From CAVPLM01 sp964497095 (GTDB taxonomy: Bacteria; Actinomycetota; Thermoleophilia; RBG-16-64-13), in assembly GCA_964497095.1 (NCBI GenBank), contig CAZCCL010000055.1, forward strand, positions 1-17,242: a stretch of DNA of 17,242 nt, read 5' to 3'. The notes below the pieces were generated by a model that was given only the letters and a program-made list of their open reading frames with translations, made no database searches and was not told the DNA's origin. This document shows positions 12,169 to 17,242 of the stretch, one piece after another. The position numbers and the translations under genes are program-made. Position 1 is the stretch's first letter; each line of letters opens with the position of its first letter.

Positions 12169-14967
12169 TTGCGCCGGGCGGTTCTGGTAGCCATCATCCT
12201 GGTCGTCGTCCTCGCCGTCTTCGGCATCGTCTCTCGCATCTGGACCGAGTATCTCTGGTATGCAGAGGTCGGTTACACCACCGTGTTCTGGACGCCGATC
12301 GTAGCCCGGCTGTGCGTAGGCATCTTCTTCGCGGTCGTGTTCTTCCTTTTCTTCTACGGGAGCCTATGGCTGGCCCGCAAGATCTCCCCCAGACTCCTGG
12401 CCGTCCCCGGGGCGGAGGACGGCGAGATACTCGACTTGGCCGAGCGTCGGCGCTGGCCCGGACGGCTGATGCTGCTCGTCTCTATAGCGGTGGCCATCGT
12501 CATCGGCATCATCTACAGCGGTAACTGGGAACAGATACTGCTCTTCTTCAACCAGGGGGGCTTCGGCTACGCAGACCCCTTGTTCGACAGAGACGCGTCC
12601 TTCTTCGTCTTCACCCTGCCCCTTTGGAACTTGCTGGTGAACTTCGCCGGCCTCATCCTCCTCTTGACCTTCATCGCCACCGCTTTCACATACGTGGCGG
12701 ACCGGGCCATGGTGTTGAACGCCCAGAACAAGATCAGACTCGCTCCTCACGTCAAGGCGCATCTCTCCGTCATCCTGGCGCTGGCCATGGTGGCCAAAGC
12801 GGGAGACTACATGCTCCAGACCTGGGCACTCGACTACTCCGAGCGGGGTGCCGTCTTCGGAGCGAGCTACACCGACGTGCACGCCTCGCTTCCCGTGCTC
12901 CATTTCCTGGCCATCGTGTCTCTGGTCGCGGCGGCCATCTTCCTTGCCAACATCCGGTACAAGGGCTGGAGGCTGCCCGCCATCGCGATAGCCATCATGT
13001 TCCTGACCTGGGCGATAGGCGGCAAGGCCTATCCCGCCATCATCCAGCAGTACAGGGTGTCACCGAACGAGATCTCCGCCGAGACCCCCTACATCGCGAA
13101 CAACATCGAAGCGACGCGGTGGGCGTTCGGGTTGGACGAGGTCACCAAGGTCTCTTCCGCCGCCACCACCGATCTGACCGCCGACGACGTGAGGGCGAAC
13201 GCCGGGACGATTTCCAATGTGCGCCTCTGGGAGCCCCGCCCGGCGCTCGATACCTATTCCCAGATCCAGGAGATCCGTCTCTACTACTCCTTCGTGGACG
13301 TCGACGTGGATCGCTACGTGATCGATGGACAGTACCGCCAGGTGCTGGTGAGCGGGCGGGAGCTCGACCAGAACCAACTACAGCAGCAATCCCAGACCTG
13401 GGTGAACAAGCACCTCACCTACACCCACGGGTACGGTGCGGTCATGAGCCCGGTGAACGAGGCGGGAGGAGACGGGCTGCCCATACTCTACATCCGCGAT
13501 ATCCCGCCTAGGACCGACACCGACCTCGAGATCACCCGCCCCGAGATCTATTACGGGGAGCTGGGCAACGACTTCGTGGTGGTGAAGACCACGAGCCCGG
13601 AATTCGACTATCCCCAGGGCGATACCAACGTCTCCGCCACTTACCAGGGTCAAGGGGGTGTACCGGTTGGGAGCAAGTTGCGACAGGCTGCCTTCGCCTT
13701 CAGGTTCGGGGACGCGAAGCTGTTCTTCTCGAGCTCCTATACGGATGATTCCCGGGTCATGTACCGCAGGACCATCACAGAGCGGGTGCAGGCTCTCGCT
13801 CCGTTCCTGCAGTACGACAGAGACCCCTATCTGGTCATCCGGGACGACGGCTCCCTGGTCTGGATGTGGGACGCATACACAGCGACCGACCGCTTCCCTT
13901 ACTCCCAGCCTCGAGCCGACGGGACGAACTACATCCGCAATCCCATCAAAGTGGTGATCAACGCCTACGACGGCCGGGTCACCTTCTACCAGATCGACCC
14001 CGACGATCCTTTGACGAACGCCTGGGGCAGGGTCTTCGAGGGCCTGTTCACCCCAGGCGACCAGATGCCGGCCGACCTCCGCCGACATATGCGCTATCCG
14101 GAGGACCTCTACAGCGTCCAGGCCGAGACGCTGACCGTCTATCACATGACCGACCCTCAGATCTTCTACAACAAGGAAGACGCCTGGGAGATCCCTAGAG
14201 AGGTCTATTCGGGAGAAGAGATCCCCGTGCTCCCCTACTACGAGACGCTGGCCCTGCCGGGCTCCACCGATCCGGAGTTCGCCCTGCTGCTGCCGTTTTC
14301 TCCGCTGGGCAAGAGCAACATGGCCTCTCAGTTGGTCGCGCTACAGGATGGCGACAACTACGGCAAGCTTGTCCTGATCGACTATCCCAAGGACAAACTG
14401 GTCTTCGGACCGGCGCAGGTGGAGGCGCGGATCTCCAACGACCCTGAGATCTCGGCGCAGATAACGCTGTGGAGCCAAGCCGGGAGTCAGGTGATCCGGG
14501 GCAATCTGCTCGTCATCCCGGTGAATCAATCGGTCATGTACTTCGAGCCGCTGTACCTGCAGGCGCAGCAGAGCCCAATCCCGGAGCTGACCCGGGTCAT
14601 CGCCAGCTACGGCGACGATGTGGTCATGGAGCCTACCCTCGGCGACGCACTGACGAAGCTCTTCGGCGAGACGATCGGCACAGGATCCACCACCACGACG
14701 ACCGGCAGCGGCACGACGACCGGCGGCGGCACGACCACCACCACTCCGAGCGAGACTTCGACCACGACCACCAGCAGCAGCACGACCACTACCGAGCCGA
14801 GCGGGACGACGACCACTCTCTCGACCGACCAGGCCGCCTTGATCGCACAGGCCAATCAGCACTACGAAGCGGCCATCGAGGCCCAGCAGCGAGGGGACTG
14901 GGCCGAGTACGGGCGTCAGATCGAGGCGCTGGGGGCGGTACTGGAGGCGTTGGCGGCCCTGCAATAG
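12169..14967 (+). CDS. UPF0182 family membrane protein
   Basis: A 932-residue member of UPF0182, large membrane proteins typical of actinobacteria, function unknown. About seven membrane helices fill residues 1-290 (opening VLVAIILVVVLAVFGIV and WYAEVGYTTVFW, a family mark). A large extracytoplasmic domain follows, with typical segments PYIANNIEATRWAFGLD and YGELGNDFVVVKT. Residues about 840-885 are almost pure Thr/Gly/Ser, then a short helical end, QANQHYEAAIEAQQRGDWAE. TTG at 12169 is the first ordinary in-frame start, but has no good ribosome site. The frame continues upstream to 12046 with coding-like, Lys-rich content, and GAGGGAGG (12053-12060) is ideally placed for GTC 12067 or ATC 12070, so the true start may be non-canonical. 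It stands alone, convergent with the M50 protease gene. Confidence 0.92.
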   Translation: MRRAVLVAIILVVVLAVFGIVSRIWTEYLWYAEVGYTTVFWTPIVARLCVGIFFAVVFFLFFYGSLWLARKISPRLLAVPGAEDGEILDLAERRRWPGRLMLLVSIAVAIVIGIIYSGNWEQILLFFNQGGFGYADPLFDRDASFFVFTLPLWNLLVNFAGLILLLTFIATAFTYVADRAMVLNAQNKIRLAPHVKAHLSVILALAMVAKAGDYMLQTWALDYSERGAVFGASYTDVHASLPVLHFLAIVSLVAAAIFLANIRYKGWRLPAIAIAIMFLTWAIGGKAYPAIIQQYRVSPNEISAETPYIANNIEATRWAFGLDEVTKVSSAATTDLTADDVRANAGTISNVRLWEPRPALDTYSQIQEIRLYYSFVDVDVDRYVIDGQYRQVLVSGRELDQNQLQQQSQTWVNKHLTYTHGYGAVMSPVNEAGGDGLPILYIRDIPPRTDTDLEITRPEIYYGELGNDFVVVKTTSPEFDYPQGDTNVSATYQGQGGVPVGSKLRQAAFAFRFGDAKLFFSSSYTDDSRVMYRRTITERVQALAPFLQYDRDPYLVIRDDGSLVWMWDAYTATDRFPYSQPRADGTNYIRNPIKVVINAYDGRVTFYQIDPDDPLTNAWGRVFEGLFTPGDQMPADLRRHMRYPEDLYSVQAETLTVYHMTDPQIFYNKEDAWEIPREVYSGEEIPVLPYYETLALPGSTDPEFALLLPFSPLGKSNMASQLVALQDGDNYGKLVLIDYPKDKLVFGPAQVEARISNDPEISAQITLWSQAGSQVIRGNLLVIPVNQSVMYFEPLYLQAQQSPIPELTRVIASYGDDVVMEPTLGDALTKLFGETIGTGSTTTTTGSGTTTGGGTTTTTPSETSTTTTSSSTTTTEPSGTTTTLSTDQAALIAQANQHYEAAIEAQQRGDWAEYGRQIEALGAVLEALAALQ
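14685..14822 (+). repeat. Thr-codon low-complexity tract in the UPF0182 gene
   Basis: Runs of ACC/ACG with Gly and Ser codons encode a Thr-rich linker such as TTTTTGSGTTTGGG. Such stretches are usual in actinobacterial surface proteins as flexible or glycosylated spacers, and are prone to slippage and length change. Confidence 0.85.
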
Positions 14968-14994
14968 CTGCGATAGGCTAAGGATAGGCCCCGG

Positions 14995-16173
14995 CTAGGC
15001 GCCGGCCCGGCGGGATCGAGACCGCACCGGGGGCTTCACTTCGGGCACGCGTTCCAGCAGCTCCCGGCCTCCGGCGGAGATGACGGAGTAGACCTCGGCG
15101 ATGTCCTCGAGAGAGAGCATGCCCACCAGTGTGCCCTGATCAACGACGGGAACGGCCTTGAAGTTCCCGGCCCGCATCCTCTGAAGCGCATAGGTGACCT
15201 CGTCTTCCAGACCTATGGTCGGGAAGTCGGTACGCATCACTTCCTCGACGGGATAGTCGGAGCCGTGCCGACCGAGCTCGGCGATAAGCCGGTCACGCGT
15301 TAGGATGCCTTCCAGCTCTCCACTACTGCTCACGACAGGAAAGTCCTCTTGGTAGGTGTGGAACAAACGGGCGGCCAACTCGCCGAGAGTCTGGCCCCGG
15401 CGGGCGGCGTGCACTCCGGGGTTGACTACCTGGCTGACCCGAAGTACGCCCAGAACCCGCTGCATCTCGCCCTGGCCCCCCTCTCCCTGCGCACCAAAGA
15501 AGATGAAGATGGCCACCAGGATCAGGATGATTCCTCCACCGAGGAACCCATACACCGCCATGGCCACCGCAAGGGCCTGGCCTACCACCACTGCGATCCG
15601 TGTGGCCCGGGCTCGCCCCACCCGCATCGCTAGGAACGCCCTGAACACGCGCCCCCCGTCCAACGGGAAGGCAGGCAAAAGGTTGAAAATGGCCAGGAAG
15701 CCGTTGATGACCAGGATGTAGAGGTATGCCCCGGTGAAACTGCGTTCGAACATCCTGCTGGTGAACACGCTCGAGAAGGTCAGGCTGTTCCAGTCGACCA
15801 CCAGCGGAAGGAGGGCCAACATGATGATCATGATGATCAGGTTCGACATGGGTCCGGCGATCGAGATAGTCAATTCCTTGCGCGGTTCTTCCGGGATCTC
15901 CTCCATCGCGGCCAAACCCCCGATGGGGAGGAGCGTGATGCTTCTGACCTCGATCCCGTAGTGCTGGGCGACTCGGGAATGGGTAAGCTCGTGAATCACC
16001 ACAAGGACGAATAGGAGGACGACCAAGAGTACCCCGTACAGCGCTCCCCACGGTCCTCCCGGCTCTTGCAGCACACCCCACACATAGGCGAAGTAGGCCA
16101 CAATGAACACGAAGGTGACGTGAACGCGCACGTCTATGCCGAAGACCCGGAAGATCCGGTAGGAAAACCTCAT
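14995..16173 (-). CDS. Site-2-type M50 metalloprotease with CBS domain pair
   Basis: A 392-residue intramembrane zinc protease. Membrane helices near 18-35 and 43-62 lead into the active site VIHELTHSRVA (HExxH at 61-65); the third zinc ligand lies in FNLLPAFPLDGGRV (Asp172). After further helices (to about 240), two CBS domains (about 250-370) include QEDFPVVSSSGELEGILTR and FKAVPVVDQGTLVGMLS and probably sense an adenosine ligand. Relatives cleave membrane-bound regulators such as anti-sigma factors. The ATG at 16173 (MRFSYRIFRVFG) follows GGGGAG by 9 nt; the frame runs 36 codons further but without a start signal and over the Hsp20 promoter. It diverges from the Hsp20 gene and converges on UPF0182 with a 27-nt gap. 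Its substrate is not visible here. Confidence 0.93.
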   Translation of the reverse strand: MRFSYRIFRVFGIDVRVHVTFVFIVAYFAYVWGVLQEPGGPWGALYGVLLVVLLFVLVVIHELTHSRVAQHYGIEVRSITLLPIGGLAAMEEIPEEPRKELTISIAGPMSNLIIMIIMLALLPLVVDWNSLTFSSVFTSRMFERSFTGAYLYILVINGFLAIFNLLPAFPLDGGRVFRAFLAMRVGRARATRIAVVVGQALAVAMAVYGFLGGGIILILVAIFIFFGAQGEGGQGEMQRVLGVLRVSQVVNPGVHAARRGQTLGELAARLFHTYQEDFPVVSSSGELEGILTRDRLIAELGRHGSDYPVEEVMRTDFPTIGLEDEVTYALQRMRAGNFKAVPVVDQGTLVGMLSLEDIAEVYSVISAGGRELLERVPEVKPPVRSRSRRAGA

Positions 16174-16222
16174 AAGCGAAAACTCCCCTTGTCGCGGCTG
16201 TAACAAACGCGCCTGGGGCGGT

Positions 16223-16251
16223 TTGCGCGGACCGGTTTCGGGCAATACTCT
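16223..16251 (+). promoter_or_regulatory. Candidate Hsp20-lon promoter
   Basis: TTGCGC (16223-16228), a 17-nt spacer, then TACTCT (16246-16251), 33 nt before the Hsp20 GTG. This is a reasonable sigma-70-type match. No CIRCE or HAIR inverted repeat was seen around it. Confidence 0.45.
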
Positions 16252-16284
16252 AGGCACGCAAACCCATCGAGATGAGGTCATGCG

Positions 16285-16758
16285 GTGGAACCGAAACGCA
16301 AGAACGATCCCCCGGGCTTCAGGCGGCTCCAGAGCGACGTGGACAAGATGTTCCTCGACCTGCTCCGGGGCGAGCGGGTGCCCCGCTACGGCAAGGCCGC
16401 CTTCCGCCCCAACGCCGATGTGTATTTCGACAGGCGCGAGAAAGCGGTCGTGGTCAGACTGGAGTTGCCCGGTATCGACCCGGACGCGGTCGACCTGGAG
16501 GTCGACGACAACATCCTACGTGTGAGCGGGACCCGCTCCGACGAGCACCACCCCGAGGCGGTCTACCAGCAGATGGAGATCTTGTACGGCCGCTTCGAAC
16601 GTGCGGTCATGCTGCCCCCAGGGGTCGATGCGGGCAAAGCGTCCGCCAGCTACGCCGCGGGATTCCTGAAGATCATCCTCCCCATGCGCTCTCGATCGAC
16701 CGGCAAGCGCATCACTATCAGCACCAATGAAGAACCCGAAGGCGGGCGGGAGCCATGA
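16285..16758 (+). CDS. Hsp20 small heat-shock protein
   Basis: A 157-residue ATP-independent holdase that keeps unfolded proteins soluble. The alpha-crystallin domain spans about residues 40-145: PNADVYFDRREKAVVVRLEL, LPGIDPDAVDLEVDDNIL, then the family motif SYAAGFLKIILP (A-x-x-x-x-G-x-L type). Start GTG 16285 follows GAGGT by 6 nt; nearby ATGs are out of frame. Its stop (TGA 16756-16758) overlaps the ATG of lon (ATGA), so the holdase and the protease are made together, which fits a joint role in handling damaged proteins. Confidence 0.93.
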   Translation: MEPKRKNDPPGFRRLQSDVDKMFLDLLRGERVPRYGKAAFRPNADVYFDRREKAVVVRLELPGIDPDAVDLEVDDNILRVSGTRSDEHHPEAVYQQMEILYGRFERAVMLPPGVDAGKASASYAAGFLKIILPMRSRSTGKRITISTNEEPEGGREP

Positions 16759-17242
16759 CCCCAGGAGATACTCGTAAGAAGCCGGAGACGGAGCCGCTTC
16801 CGGAGCCTGGCCTGTCTCTGGACGCGTCCGAAAACGATTTTGTCATCGTCTCCCGGGAGCCGGCCGGCGATGACCTCGTCTCCAGCCCGGCCGGCCTGCC
16901 CATCTTGCCGCTCAAGGACACGGTCGTCTTTCCCGAGACGATGACACCACTGGCTGTAGGCCAGCCCCGTTCGGTGCGCCTTATCGACGACATCCTGGGG
17001 GGAGACAAGCAGGTGGGCCTGCTTGCGTCCAGAGATCCGGAGATCGAGACTCCAGGCCCGGATGATGTCTACACGATCGGTGTTCTCGCCAGCATCCAGA
17101 AGATGATCAAAGCTCCTGACGGCACGCTCCGCATCATCGCCCAGGGCATCCGCCGGATCGAGATCGACTCCTTTGTTTCCCAAGAGCCCTACCTCACCGC
17201 CACCGTCCACGACCTTCCCGATGTGGTAGAGGAAGGGACCGA
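16755..17242 (+). CDS. lon: ATP-dependent protease Lon, N-terminal fragment
   Basis: The first 162 codons of a Lon protease, cut by the window end. After a charged, poorly conserved leader of about 46 residues, the LON substrate-binding domain begins with LPILPLKDTVVFPETMTPL (family pattern LPVLPLRxxVvFPgmv.PL), continues with DKQVGLLASRDPE, IGVLASIQKMIKAPDG and LRIIAQGIRRIEI. The AAA+ and Ser-Lys protease domains lie outside. The ATG at 16755 overlaps the Hsp20 stop, indicating translational coupling. The 46-residue leader is longer than in many Lon proteins. Identity rests on the N domain; a stand-alone LON-domain protein is possible but less likely next to Hsp20. Confidence 0.88.
   Translation, partial: MTPGDTRKKPETEPLPEPGLSLDASENDFVIVSREPAGDDLVSSPAGLPILPLKDTVVFPETMTPLAVGQPRSVRLIDDILGGDKQVGLLASRDPEIETPGPDDVYTIGVLASIQKMIKAPDGTLRIIAQGIRRIEIDSFVSQEPYLTATVHDLPDVVEEGT

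Noticed and set aside
12364..14964. Several minus-strand ORFs of 80-255 codons opposite UPF0182
   Set aside because: They are shadows of a high-GC coding strand; those over the Thr tract read as poly-Val or Arg/Gly-rich low complexity, and none has a domain or ribosome site.
14995..16281. Longer start for the M50 protease at 16281
   Set aside because: The first 36 residues are not like the family and overlap the Hsp20 promoter; GGGGAG fits the ATG at 16173.
585..16758. TGA read as tryptophan (an alternative genetic code)
   Set aside because: TGA is the normal terminator of many genes here (oxidoreductase, lgt, zinc ribbon, TlpA, hydrolase, Hsp20), and Trp is encoded by TGG throughout, including the TGG directly before the Sec TGA.

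Overview
The window is a GC-rich bacterial chromosome segment with mostly housekeeping genes. It most likely comes from a deep-branching, probably anaerobic Actinomycetota. The evidence is a UPF0182 membrane protein (a family typical of actinobacteria), a DUF2232/YybS gene inside the rpsF-ssb-rpsR-rplI-dnaB cluster (a layout shared with Firmicutes and early-branching actinobacteria), and what looks like selenocysteine decoding. The taxonomic placement is an inference. TGA is also an ordinary stop here, ending at least seven of the genes.

Left part, minus strand, read right to left: rpsF (apparently starting at CTG), ssb, rpsR, a DUF2232 membrane protein, rplI, dnaB (interrupted by a 422-residue LAGLIDADG intein and by a 10-N scaffold gap), a COG2509-type FAD oxidoreductase, and the 5' end of purA. 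A degenerate 18-bp tandem repeat lies between the oxidoreductase and purA.

Middle part, minus strand, 10931 down to 7682: trxA; a small thioredoxin-fold-like gene with an in-frame TGA; a CxxC zinc-ribbon gene of FmdB type; lgt; a TlpA/ResA-like lipoprotein thioredoxin whose first active-site cysteine is TGA (Trp-TGA-Gly-Ala-Cys); and ccdA. Both TGA codons are followed at nearly the same distance by a short hairpin of the bacterial SECIS kind. I read this as a selenium-dependent thiol-redox operon. Thioredoxin would pass electrons to CcdA, CcdA would reduce the membrane-anchored seleno-TlpA outside the cytoplasm, and Lgt would lipidate TlpA. A CsoR/CstR-like inverted repeat (ATACC-N6-GGTAT) lies in the intergenic region upstream of trxA. 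This operon is the main discovery candidate.

Right part: a UPF0173-like metallo-beta-lactamase-fold hydrolase (+, divergent from trxA), the UPF0182 protein with a Thr-rich tail (+), a convergent M50 site-2-type protease with CBS domains (-), and, divergent from it, an Hsp20 chaperone overlapping the 5' end of a Lon protease gene (+), which runs off the window. The protease, small heat-shock protein and Lon form a plausible protein quality-control group.
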